Positions 42,886-51,044 are shown, counted from the stretch's first letter. The stretch is 64,000 bases of DNA from Allopontixanthobacter sp041552775 (GCA_041552775.1 JBFEKH010000004.1:6815-70814); one strand, 5' to 3'. Program-made: numbers and translations. The notes: a model not told the origin generated them from the letters alone.

Positions 42886-43782
42886 ATGTTTGATGCGCAG
42901 ATGATGGCCAGGGTGGAGACTGGCGAGGGATTCATTGCCGCGCTGGATCAAAGCGGCGGATCAACCCCGAAGGCCCTGAAAATCTACGGCATCGATGAGA
43001 ACGCCTATCGCAATGATGCCGAGATGTTTGCGCTGATCCATGAAATGCGTTGCCGCATCATGACCTCGCCCAGCTTTGGGGACGGACGGATCATCGGCGC
43101 TATCCTGTTCGAGAAGACCATGGCCGGGATCGCAGGGGGCAAGCAGGTTCCCACCCTGCTTCGGGACCTGAATATCGCCCCCTTCCTGAAAGTGGACAAG
43201 GGATTGCAGCACGAGATTGACGGCGTGCAGATGATGCGCCCGATCCCCGATCTGGACGCTCTGCTGGAAAGAGCAAAGACCAAGCAGATCTTTGGCACCA
43301 AGATGCGCTCGGTCATCCATCGCGCATCGCGGACAGGAATAGCAGCCATTGCCAAGCAGCAATTCGACCTGGCGAAAGATATCCTGGCGCGCGGCCTGCT
43401 GCCGATTGTCGAGCCGGAGGTGAACATCAACAGCGCCGAACGCGGGCAATGCGACACGGTTCTGCTGGAAGAAATCCAGCGCCAGCTCGAAACCCTGCCC
43501 CAAGGGAGCAAGGTCATGCTGAAGCTGTCCCTTCCCGCACAGCCCAATCATTACGCCCCCTTGCTGGATCATCCCCGCGTGGCGCGCATAGCGGCGCTGT
43601 CGGGCGGCTATTCCCGGGACGAGGCGTGCACCCAGCTTGCCCGCAACCGGGGGATGATTGCCAGCTTTTCCCGGGCGCTGCTGCAGGATCTGCGGCATAT
43701 GATGAGTGACGAAGAATTCGACCGCACGCTGGTTCAGGCGATCGAGCAGATCTATCGGGCCTCAACCCAAAAAACCGGCTGA
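42886..43782 (+). CDS. Class I fructose-bisphosphate aldolase
   Basis: A 298-residue enzyme of the class I aldolase group (FBP to dihydroxyacetone phosphate plus glyceraldehyde 3-phosphate). Motifs: GFIAALDQSGGSTPKAL, GAILFEKTM, KVDKGL, IVEPEVNI and MLKLSLP with the probable Schiff-base lysine near residue 213, plus the C-terminal LSGGYSRDEAC phosphate loop. No metal is needed, unlike class II. The ATG at 42886 follows a GTG by one codon. With PfkB and PEP synthase in the same island it supplies glycolytic or gluconeogenic steps. Its 3' end overlaps the convergent PRPP synthetase gene by 21 nt. Confidence 0.88.
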   Translation: MFDAQMMARVETGEGFIAALDQSGGSTPKALKIYGIDENAYRNDAEMFALIHEMRCRIMTSPSFGDGRIIGAILFEKTMAGIAGGKQVPTLLRDLNIAPFLKVDKGLQHEIDGVQMMRPIPDLDALLERAKTKQIFGTKMRSVIHRASRTGIAAIAKQQFDLAKDILARGLLPIVEPEVNINSAERGQCDTVLLEEIQRQLETLPQGSKVMLKLSLPAQPNHYAPLLDHPRVARIAALSGGYSRDEACTQLARNRGMIASFSRALLQDLRHMMSDEEFDRTLVQAIEQIYRASTQKTG

Positions 43783-44655
43783 CCGAAGCCCCTTGGCAAG
43801 AACCGGCGCGATGTGCAGGCTGGCGGCCGGCCCCTCCACGGTGTCGGTCGCGCGGATATTGTCGATGCCCGCGCTCCTCAAGCGGTCAAGGTCTTCCTGG
43901 CTTGCCAGGCAATGCGTGGCCAGCACCTCAACCCCGCCCGCACCGGCATTCCTGAGCAATTTTGCAGCAGCTACAATGGTCGCGCCGCTGGAAATAACAT
44001 CGTCTACCAGTACTACGGGCCTGCCCTTGACCCGTTCGATGCCCGGTATCGTGATAGCAACCGCCCGGTCCCCGCCGCGCTGCTTCTCCCCGACCAGCAC
44101 ATCAAGACCCAGCGGCATGCCAATAGTTTCAATCCATTGGCGGGATTCGCGGTCTGGACCAACCAGCAGCGGCATGCGCGCGGCGTCTATCGCGGCAGAC
44201 AGGACGGGCGCAGCACTCAGGCTGAACGCCTCGATCCCGGGCACGGCCTGCGCCAGATCATGTATCCGGTGGAGATGCGGGTCGAGCGTAAACAGTGCAT
44301 CGAAATGATCCGCGATCACGCTGCCAATCACGCGCTGGCTTACCGCCTCGCCCGGATTGAACGCCTTGTCCTGCCGCATATACGCCAGATAAGGGGCGAC
44401 GAGCACGAGTTTGTCGGCCCCGTTTTCACGCAATGCCGAACCTGCCAGCAGCAGCTCCACCAGCTTGGCGTTGGGATGGTCGAGCGAACGGTACACGATC
44501 GCGGTATAGGCGCCCAAGGGGACCGGCACACAAACCCGGCTTTCCCCGTCAGGAAAATGATGGACCGTGATCGGTCGGCTGGCAATTCCCAGCCGCTCAG
44601 CCAGTCGGGTTGCAGGCTCTGCCGCGTCCTCGAAATAGAATATTGCCGCAGTCAC
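43762..44655 (-). CDS. Ribose-phosphate diphosphokinase (PRPP synthetase)
   Basis: A 297-residue PRPP synthetase homologue with FPDGESRVCVPVPL, PYLAYMRQDKAFNPGEAVS (catalytic flexible region), DPHLHRIHDL and the PRPP/ribose-5-phosphate loop VLVDDVISSGAT. It is a short, diverged member, probably not the housekeeping Prs. The start is a GTG at 44655 overlapping the AMP phosphorylase stop (GTGA), so the two are made together. It would make PRPP from ribose 5-phosphate and ATP, or perhaps run in reverse to regain ATP; which direction matters in this operon is unknown. Confidence 0.85.
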   Translation of the reverse strand: MTAAIFYFEDAAEPATRLAERLGIASRPITVHHFPDGESRVCVPVPLGAYTAIVYRSLDHPNAKLVELLLAGSALRENGADKLVLVAPYLAYMRQDKAFNPGEAVSQRVIGSVIADHFDALFTLDPHLHRIHDLAQAVPGIEAFSLSAAPVLSAAIDAARMPLLVGPDRESRQWIETIGMPLGLDVLVGEKQRGGDRAVAITIPGIERVKGRPVVLVDDVISSGATIVAAAKLLRNAGAGGVEVLATHCLASQEDLDRLRSAGIDNIRATDTVEGPAASLHIAPVLAKGLRSAGFLG

Positions 44656-46139
44656 TGCGCCAGCTCGTAAGCTGAATTCTGGGACGCCAGTTCGCACGCG
44701 AAGCGCAGGCCCGTCTCGGAATTGGCGTGAATTCGGTACAGCGCACCACCGCGCCGGACCTGCGCGCCGATCTTGTGGAATAGATCGATACCCGCCCCCT
44801 TGTCCATCGGCGCACCGGCCAGCCGCGCGATCCGTGCGATTATCTCGCAATCTATCGCGGACACGCGCCCGTTGCTGGGCGCGCGGACTTCATGGCGGTG
44901 GATACCGAGTGTAAACTTCTGCTCCTGCTTGCCCTGCGAAGCGATCATCCGTTCCATCGCCGCCAGTGCCTCGCCGGAAGCAAGCAATTCCAGCGCGCGG
45001 GCATAGCCCTTGCCGCCCTTCAGCTCTGGATCGAAGTCAAGGACATGCCCCGCCAGCAGCAGTGCGTGGTCGCGCAGATCCTCCGGCGCATCCTGTTCAT
45101 TGTGAAGCACCGCCATTACGTCGCGCGCTTCCAGCATGGGCCCGATCCCCCGGCCCACCGGCTGCGATCCGTCAGTGATGACGACATCGGTGGTGATGCC
45201 GATATGGCGGGCGACATATTCAAAGGTTTTCCGCAGCCTGACTGCATCGCGCTGCGAACGCACCTTGGCAGTCGGCCCGACCGGGATATCGAGCACCAGA
45301 TGGGTGGAGCCCGCTGCAGCCTTCTTCGACAGGATCGATGCGACCATCTGTTCGAACGTGTCGATCCGCAGCGGCCGTTCTACCGAGATAAGGACATCGT
45401 CCGCCGGGGACAATCGCACCCGCCCACCCCAGGCAAGGAACGCATGTTCCCGCGCCACAATGTCTGCCATCTGCCGGTCGGTCAGGTCGACATGGGCGAG
45501 TACCTCCATCGTGTCGGCGGTCCCGGCCGGCGAGGTGATCGCGCGGGAGGATGTCTTGGGGATAACCAGTCCGTGCGCGGCCACGATCGGCACAATGATC
45601 ATCGAAGTGCGGTTGCCGGGAATGCCGCCGATACAGTGTTTGTCGACCACCAGTTCGGCATCCCAGTTCAACTGTTCACCGACATCAATCATTGCCCTGG
45701 TCAAGGACAGGGTTTCCTCGGTGCTCATGAAGCCGGCACACGCGACGAGGAATGCGGCGATTTCCATGGGCGAATAGAGATGCCCCGCGACATCCCTGAT
45801 GATCGCGCTGATCTCGCTGTCGCCCAAAGTGTCCCCGTCGATCTTGCGGCGGACATATTCCAGGCTGGCGGGCGGCTTGGCCTGGGCGATCTCGACCTCG
45901 GCCCCCTCGGGCAAATCCATGCGGCGAAAGGCCTGTTCGCCCAGCCCGATCTCGCCCGCCGCCACGATATGGCTGTCATCGACCAGCGCAAGTGTCGCAA
46001 GGATTTCCCGCTCGCCGTCGGTGATCCTGATCTTGCGCAGCGCCTGGAACTGCTCGGGCGAATAGCCATTGCCGATGCGCAGCATGAACGCCGTATTCTC
46101 TGGATATGTATCTATCAGAACCCGCCTGATCTTCAGCAT
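44652..46139 (-). CDS. AMP (nucleoside 5'-monophosphate) phosphorylase, thymidine-phosphorylase family
   Basis: A 495-residue enzyme: an N-terminal extension of about 85 residues absent from ordinary thymidine phosphorylase, then the catalytic domains with DKHCIGGIPGNR (167-177) and KTSSRAITSPAGTAD (195-209). The Ser-Ser-Arg-Ala-Ile-Thr-Ser-Pro pattern is that of archaeal AMP phosphorylase (DeoA-like), which converts NMP plus phosphate to base plus ribose 1,5-bisphosphate. The ATG at 46139 overlaps the stop of the degenerate F-ATPase remnant (TAATG). The archaeal partners (ribose-1,5-bisphosphate isomerase, RuBisCO) are not in the window. A PRPP synthetase gene follows instead. Confidence 0.85.
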   Translation of the reverse strand: MLKIRRVLIDTYPENTAFMLRIGNGYSPEQFQALRKIRITDGEREILATLALVDDSHIVAAGEIGLGEQAFRRMDLPEGAEVEIAQAKPPASLEYVRRKIDGDTLGDSEISAIIRDVAGHLYSPMEIAAFLVACAGFMSTEETLSLTRAMIDVGEQLNWDAELVVDKHCIGGIPGNRTSMIIVPIVAAHGLVIPKTSSRAITSPAGTADTMEVLAHVDLTDRQMADIVAREHAFLAWGGRVRLSPADDVLISVERPLRIDTFEQMVASILSKKAAAGSTHLVLDIPVGPTAKVRSQRDAVRLRKTFEYVARHIGITTDVVITDGSQPVGRGIGPMLEARDVMAVLHNEQDAPEDLRDHALLLAGHVLDFDPELKGGKGYARALELLASGEALAAMERMIASQGKQEQKFTLGIHRHEVRAPSNGRVSAIDCEIIARIARLAGAPMDKGAGIDLFHKIGAQVRRGGALYRIHANSETGLRFACELASQNSAYELAQ

Positions 46140-46445
46140 TATCTGTCTCCCGCCAGATGGTTTGGTCTTATTGCAATCGCACGCCGCCTTTCGTTCCTTC
46201 GGGCGAGGACACCGGCGTCGAGCGCACGCAACATGGCAACCTCACCAAACAGGAACATAACGGCAAAGGGTGGCTGCGATAGCAGGGCGCGAATGCGTTC
46301 GCCGCGCGTAATCTGCCGGTTTCGACCGGACGGGTTATCGGCTCGCGGTCGATGATTTCCGGTGCTGGACGTTCGGCGGGAAGGTAGTCGGCCGCCGTGA
46401 TTTCGCCCTTGCTCTCGAGCGGCCGGCCTAGCGGATCGAGGACCC
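46139..46445 (-). pseudogene. Remnant of an alternative F-ATPase alpha subunit (atpA)
   Basis: Two pieces of an N-type (alternative) F1 alpha subunit survive. The first reads VLDPLGRPLESKGEI...PAERPAPEIIDREPITRPVETG, the segment just before the nucleotide-binding domain. A frameshift near 46315 then joins directly to a C-terminal piece, RGERIRALLSQPPF...EVAMLRALDAGVL. The whole P-loop and catalytic region between them is deleted. The end TAA overlaps the AMP phosphorylase ATG, so the wreck still lies in the transcript of a live gene. It is fused upstream to a beta-subunit fragment. Confidence 0.65.
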
Positions 46446-46650
46446 TGATCCCGGTCATGAAGAGGTCCGATACCCCGGATTGCGCGGACAGCGGCGGGGA
46501 ATACGGTGGATTGGCCAGCGCGGCGTATCTTTCTGTAGTGTGCCGATCCAGTCACCCATTTCGCCAACCACATTCATCAAACGGCCCAACACGTTGTCGC
46601 TAACTGGAACGGTCACCGCATCGACATGACCCGTTGCAGGGTGGTCAGGT
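46440..46650 (-). pseudogene. Remnant of an alternative F-ATPase beta subunit (atpD)
   Basis: The N-terminal region of an F1 beta subunit is readable: DAVTVPVSDNVLGRLMNVVGE, then PIHR, a frameshift near 46500, and PPLSAQSGVSDLFMTGIRVLD. At that point, where an intact beta subunit would continue into its nucleotide-binding domain, the sequence switches to the alpha subunit (PLGRPLESKG). In N-ATPase operons beta is the first gene and alpha near the last, so all genes between seem to have been lost in one deletion between similar IRVLD-type sequences. Confidence 0.62.
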
Positions 46651-46751
46651 GCTGACTGGCAGATTGTGGCATCTGGGCCGGACAATGACGCAGGACCTCC
46701 CGGGCGGCTGGCGAATGGTCTCAACAGACAACGCGGCCGTTCCGAAGTAAT

Positions 46752-46767
46752 TACGTATTCTCCGCAG
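46752..46767 (-). promoter_or_regulatory. Weak copy of the island palindrome upstream of the F-ATPase remnant and AMP phosphorylase operon
   Basis: Minus-strand CTGCGGAGAATACGTA keeps the right half (TACGTA) but lacks the central TT and a proper left half. A -10-like TTGTCT lies 21 nt downstream. It is the only candidate site for the AMP phosphorylase/PRPP synthetase genes, whose start is about 600 nt further on. Confidence 0.3.
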
Positions 46768-46816
46768 GCTGCTTAGTCTTGCCTGATGAAGCGTCGACCT
46801 AGGACATCCCGGGTTG

Positions 46817-47074
46817 CTAGCGTTCGGCAATCGTCAGCATTATCAGCGATAACCCGGTGAACAGCAGGTTGATCCCGGCCAGCACACCCAATGCCCATGT
46901 CGAAATTTCCGGAAACCCGTCCCAGGTCAGAAATACCGGGACCAGGGTCAGCGTGAGTATTCCCTCGAGCGTAACCACCATCAGGGCAAGCGCCAGATAT
47001 CCGGGCGTTAGTCTCAGGCCGACATCACGGATATCCTCCTGCGGGGCATCCTCGCCGGTTCCTGAGACGAGCAA
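46817..47074 (-). pseudogene. Fragment of an HdeD-like membrane protein
   Basis: An 85-codon frame from a TTG, with two membrane helices (LALALMVVTLEGILTLTLVPVF; TWALGVLAGINLLFTGLSLIML) that resemble the last two of the six helices of HdeD acid-stress membrane proteins. The frame is closed by a stop just upstream (around 47097) and no ribosome site or ATG fits, so an N-terminal truncation is likelier than a small intact gene. It lies next to the F-ATPase remnant between two functional regions. Confidence 0.4.
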
Positions 47075-47244
47075 TCGCCCGAAAAAATTGCATCGCTGCG
47101 TCCCTCAGTTACCTGATAGCGGCATTTCAATCGCATGTTCGGGCGTCGTAATGCCGGATCAACAACTGAAATTGGGTCTTCGGCGACTAGGTATAATACC
47201 CCAGTCCTGCTGCAATTTAGAAATCGAGCAGACTGCGGCGCGGG

Positions 47245-47616
47245 TTACGACGCGGACATTGCAGCGCGAATGTCGGTAAAGTCGGCCTTGATTGCCTCCA
47301 CAGGTCCGGGAGAGAAACGCACCATCGCCGACCGCAGTGACCTTTCAGCCGCACCGAACATCGCATCCATCGCGCCGGCCAGGGGGTGTCCGGGATCGGT
47401 TCCTGCCTGCAATGCAGACAGCGCCGAACTGGCCCGCAGCAGCGCCTCGCCCCGCTGGATGAACGACCCGCGCCGATCGGCATGAAGCGCGCTTGCGAGC
47501 GAAGAGGTCAGCTCGTCAAAGCAAAGCAGCGTCAACGCGCGGCTGTCGGACCCGAGGATCGCGGCATCTCGTTCCACCCGGCGATACGCGGACTTTGGGT
47601 TAGAGGGAGCGAGCAT
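47245..47616 (-). CDS. fliS: Flagellar export chaperone FliS
   Basis: A 123-residue FliS-like helical chaperone that binds flagellin in the cytoplasm before export. Start MLAPSNPKSAYRRVERDA, then LTLLCFDELTSSLASAL and a four-helix pattern with RGEALLRASSALSAL. The ATG at 47616 follows the fliD stop by one base (TGA-G-ATG), so the open frame running back to 47709 is not used. It is the last gene of the flagellar operon. Confidence 0.82.
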   Translation of the reverse strand: MLAPSNPKSAYRRVERDAAILGSDSRALTLLCFDELTSSLASALHADRRGSFIQRGEALLRASSALSALQAGTDPGHPLAGAMDAMFGAAERSLRSAMVRFSPGPVEAIKADFTDIRAAMSAS

Positions 47617-47617
47617 C

Positions 47618-49060
47618 TCAACCCCGATCCGCATTCCATGCGGCAATCTGGTTTTGCAGGAATGACAGGGTCGATTGCGAAGCGGCGACGTTCCGATCCG
47701 TCCGAGCAAACTGCGTGGTCAATTGCATCCGCAGCGCGTCCTGTTGTTCGGTGATCTTGGCAAGCTGCTCGCCGATCCTTTGCGCCGAGTTGGTGTAACG
47801 CGCGACCGAACCGGCCAGGCTACCCGGATTGCCGGCCACGCCCATCTCGCGCGAGAGTTTGTCCATCGTCGCATAGACGCCGAACAGGCCGGTGGTGAAC
47901 ATCGCATTTGCGGCGGAGGAATTATCAGCCATCGTGGCATTCAGCCGGTCGCTGTCAAGGCGGAACGTCCCGTCGCGGTTGATAGCGAGGCCCAGATCGC
48001 CAAGGGTGCGCGGCTCGCCGGGGGCGGCATTCGGCATGACCACGGCGCCCGCAAGACCGGACATCGCCCGTTTCAGGGCCCGGGCGCCGGGATCGCTGCC
48101 AAGTTCGCCGTTGAGCGGATCGGCGGTTTCGCGCAGATTGGCCGCAATATCGTTCAGCGCAGCCACGAAATCGCCCATCACGCCCTGCACCGCGCCGGTA
48201 CCTTGCGCGAAACCGATCCGGGTCGGCGCGCCGACATTGGTACCGGTCAGATTCAGGCTGAGGCCGCCGGGGAGATCCTCCACTCGGTTGCTGGCTGAGG
48301 TCATCGAAATGGTGTCGAATTTGAACAATGCGTCCTGCGCGCTCTGGCGCAGTTCGCCAGTATCAACCGCTGGCGTCCAATTGAGATAATCGATATTGCC
48401 GGGTTGGGCATTTGCCGGCGCACCGCTGGCGCTGGCGCCGGTGCCTTCCACGATGAAGCCGTTGGCCGCACCGTCCGCGCCCTTGAACACCAATTGCGCG
48501 CCAGCCGGGCCATTTGCGACATAGGCGCTGACGCCCGATCCGCTGGCGGTGATGCTGGCTGCGATCTCGTCCAGCGTGGCCCCAGCAGCAACTGGCACAA
48601 TCACCGGATCCCGGACTGCATCGGCTGCAAAACTGCCGCCACTGACCGTGCCGAAGCTGATCGTCAGCATCCCTTCACCAACCGCTGCGCCGCTGGAAGC
48701 ATAGGCTTTGCTGGCCAAGGTTTGCGCGCTGGCCAATTGCTCGACTTCGAGCGTATAGGAACTGGCAGTACGGGCGCCCGCCGCGGCGGTTACAGAAGCA
48801 ACCGAAGAATTACCGATAGTCGCCTGCGGAGCCAGATCGCCATTACGGATCCGGTCGCCCAGCGCATTCGACAGCAGCGATAGCTGGCTGCGCAGCGATG
48901 AAGCTGCAGAAATCTTGGTGTCGAGCTGTTCGCTCTTGCTTTCCAGCTGCTGGACGCGCCCGGCGAAGCGCGCCGCGGCAAGATCGCTGGCCAGTTTGAC
49001 CATGTCCACGCCGCTGCCACTGCCAAGGGCGCTGACTATCGAAGAAGTTGATGTTTCCAT
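47618..49060 (-). CDS. fliD: Flagellar hook-associated protein 2 (filament cap)
   Basis: A 480-residue FliD: the N-terminal block SSIVSALGSGSGVDMVKLASDLAAARFAGRVQ, a variable middle and the C-terminal coiled coil (SVARYTNSAQRIGEQLAKITEQQDALRMQLTTQF in parts, ending FLQNQIAAW). It is exported to cap the growing filament and help flagellin fold. The ATG at 49060 lies 48 nt after flhB. Co-transcribed with fliS, its usual partner. Confidence 0.88.
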   Translation of the reverse strand: METSTSSIVSALGSGSGVDMVKLASDLAAARFAGRVQQLESKSEQLDTKISAASSLRSQLSLLSNALGDRIRNGDLAPQATIGNSSVASVTAAAGARTASSYTLEVEQLASAQTLASKAYASSGAAVGEGMLTISFGTVSGGSFAADAVRDPVIVPVAAGATLDEIAASITASGSGVSAYVANGPAGAQLVFKGADGAANGFIVEGTGASASGAPANAQPGNIDYLNWTPAVDTGELRQSAQDALFKFDTISMTSASNRVEDLPGGLSLNLTGTNVGAPTRIGFAQGTGAVQGVMGDFVAALNDIAANLRETADPLNGELGSDPGARALKRAMSGLAGAVVMPNAAPGEPRTLGDLGLAINRDGTFRLDSDRLNATMADNSSAANAMFTTGLFGVYATMDKLSREMGVAGNPGSLAGSVARYTNSAQRIGEQLAKITEQQDALRMQLTTQFARTDRNVAASQSTLSFLQNQIAAWNADRG

Positions 49061-49108
49061 GCTGCCAAGGACGGCTGTGCGCGGACAGGATTAAGACCAA
49101 AATAGCCG

Positions 49109-50233
49109 TCAGACGGTTTTTCCGTCCACATCGAAAGTCATGCCGGGCGGCAATTCAATCCGGGGGCGGACCGGCTGTTCTCCGCGCTTGAGCGACAGGA
49201 CGAATGCCAGGATGCTGGCAATCGCGCCATACAGCTCTGCCCGGATGACCTGGTTTTCGCGAGTGGTGAAATAGACCGACCGCGCCAATGCCGGATATTC
49301 CAGCGTCGGCAGGCCGCGCTCGCCGGCCAGTTCACGGATGGCCAGCGCCTTGTCCCCGCGCCCCTTGGCCAGCACGATCGGTGCATTGGCGAGCGCCGGA
49401 TCATAGGCCATCGCGACAGCAAAATGCGTCGGATTGGTCAGCACGAATTGCGCGTCGCCCATCGCCTTGGCCACACCGCCCATGGCCAGTTGCCGCTGCC
49501 GGTTGCGGATTGCGGCGCGCTTTTCGGGTGATCCTTCGGTAGACTTGGATTCATCTCGCATGTCCTGGTGGCTCATTTTCAGGCGCCCCATCCAGCGGAT
49601 CCACTGGATCGGGAAATCGACCATGGCGATCAGGCCCAGCCCCACGGCAAGGACCATCAGCAGCCCGGTGATCAGCTGCCATGCCGCACCCAATTGCCCG
49701 ACCAACTCACCCCGGCCAAGACCGATGACCTCGTAGAAATGGGACTTTCCCCACCACCATGCCAGCGTTCCCAGCAGCGCGAGTTTCAGGATGCTCTTGC
49801 CCAGTTCGATGAGCCCGGTCGGGCCGAATATCCGACCCAGTCCCTTGACCGGATCGAGCCGCGATCCCTTGGGTGCCATGTTCCCAGCAACGAACCGCCC
49901 TTCGCCGAACATCAATTGCGACGCGACCGTTGCTGCCATGACCAGAAAGCCCAGTGTCAGCAGGGGGACGAGAACCCCGATCATCGCTGCGGTCATGGTC
50001 TGTCCGGGTTCGAAATGCTCGATTTCCGATCGGCGAAAGGTGAAACCGCTACGGGCAATTTCCTGCAGGCTGTCCATCAGCCACGGTCCGCCATAACGCA
50101 GCCACACCGCACCGGCGAACACGCCTACTGCGGTGCCCAATTCCTTGGACCGCAGCACATCGCCCTTCTTCGCCGCATCCGATTTGCGCTTCTGGGTTGG
50201 GGCAAAACTCTTCTCGCCAGTATCTTCGCTCAT
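49109..50233 (-). CDS. flhB: Flagellar type III export switch protein FlhB
   Basis: A 374-residue inner-membrane export-gate protein: the cytoplasmic start SEDTGEKSFAPTQKRKSDAAKKGDVLRSKEL, four membrane helices (about 35-55, 83-105, 145-165, 183-205) and the cytoplasmic switch domain with the self-cleaving NPTH at residues 267-270 (FVLTNPTHFAVA). It changes export from hook to filament substrates. Length and motifs are normal. The ATG is 10 nt after fliR. Confidence 0.93.
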   Translation of the reverse strand: MSEDTGEKSFAPTQKRKSDAAKKGDVLRSKELGTAVGVFAGAVWLRYGGPWLMDSLQEIARSGFTFRRSEIEHFEPGQTMTAAMIGVLVPLLTLGFLVMAATVASQLMFGEGRFVAGNMAPKGSRLDPVKGLGRIFGPTGLIELGKSILKLALLGTLAWWWGKSHFYEVIGLGRGELVGQLGAAWQLITGLLMVLAVGLGLIAMVDFPIQWIRWMGRLKMSHQDMRDESKSTEGSPEKRAAIRNRQRQLAMGGVAKAMGDAQFVLTNPTHFAVAMAYDPALANAPIVLAKGRGDKALAIRELAGERGLPTLEYPALARSVYFTTRENQVIRAELYGAIASILAFVLSLKRGEQPVRPRIELPPGMTFDVDGKTV

Positions 50234-50243
50234 CGCCTGGACC

Positions 50244-51044
50244 CTATCCGCTGACCACTGCGCCGACGTGGTCGATGGCTGTTGAAGACAGCAGGACGAA
50301 TTGCTCGCTGGTAAAGGGGGACGCGATGATCAGCGCTGCGATGCCTGCCAGCACTCCGGCAGGCAGGCCAAGCGCAAACAGGTTGAGCGACGGGGCAGAC
50401 CGGCTGAGCACCCCGGTCACCAATTGTACCGTAAACAGGACCAGCATTACCGGCAGCGCGATTGCCACGGCGGTGGTGAAGGTCTGCGCGGCAAAATCCA
50501 CGATCATCCAGGCACGGCCTGCGCCAAACCACTCGCCGCCCGGCGGGAACACGGTGTAGCTTTCGATCACCAGCCGCAGCCACAGCAGATGCCCGCCCAC
50601 GGCCAGGAAAATAAGGGTCAGCACCACGGTGAAATATTGCCCCAGCGCGCCCGATTGGCCGCCGGAATTTGGGTCGACAGCGGTAGCAATCGCCATCCCC
50701 ATTCCGCCGGCGATCTGCTCGGCCGCAATCAGCGGCGCGGCAAAGCTCAATTGCAGCGTAAAGCCCATCGCAGCGCCGATCACTGCTTCGCCGACCAACG
50801 CGGTGAAGCCCGCGACCGACAGCAATTCTTCAGGGGTCTGCACGGGGGAGCCGCCGGGGCTCCATGCCATCACGAAAACTGCGATGGCCCCTGCCATGGC
50901 AATGCGGACTTGCACCGGAATGCTCATCGCACCGAAGATCGGCGCCGCCAGCAAGGCAGCACCGATCCGCGTCATGATGAAAATCAGACGCCACAGGTCG
51001 GCTTCATAGGCACCCAGGCCAGTCCCGAAATCAATCGCACTCAT
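50244..51044 (-). CDS. fliR: Flagellar export gate protein FliR
   Basis: A 266-residue membrane protein with the FliR pattern: an N-terminal helix pair (RLIFIMTRIGAALLAAPIFG; VRIAMAGAIAVFVMAW), LVGEAVIGAAMGFTLQL and AEQIAGGMGMAIATAVDPNSG. C-terminal helices follow (FALGLPAGVLAGIAALII). It is part of the FliPQR export core. Follows fliQ by 18 nt. Confidence 0.92.
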   Translation of the reverse strand: MSAIDFGTGLGAYEADLWRLIFIMTRIGAALLAAPIFGAMSIPVQVRIAMAGAIAVFVMAWSPGGSPVQTPEELLSVAGFTALVGEAVIGAAMGFTLQLSFAAPLIAAEQIAGGMGMAIATAVDPNSGGQSGALGQYFTVVLTLIFLAVGGHLLWLRLVIESYTVFPPGGEWFGAGRAWMIVDFAAQTFTTAVAIALPVMLVLFTVQLVTGVLSRSAPSLNLFALGLPAGVLAGIAALIIASPFTSEQFVLLSSTAIDHVGAVVSG

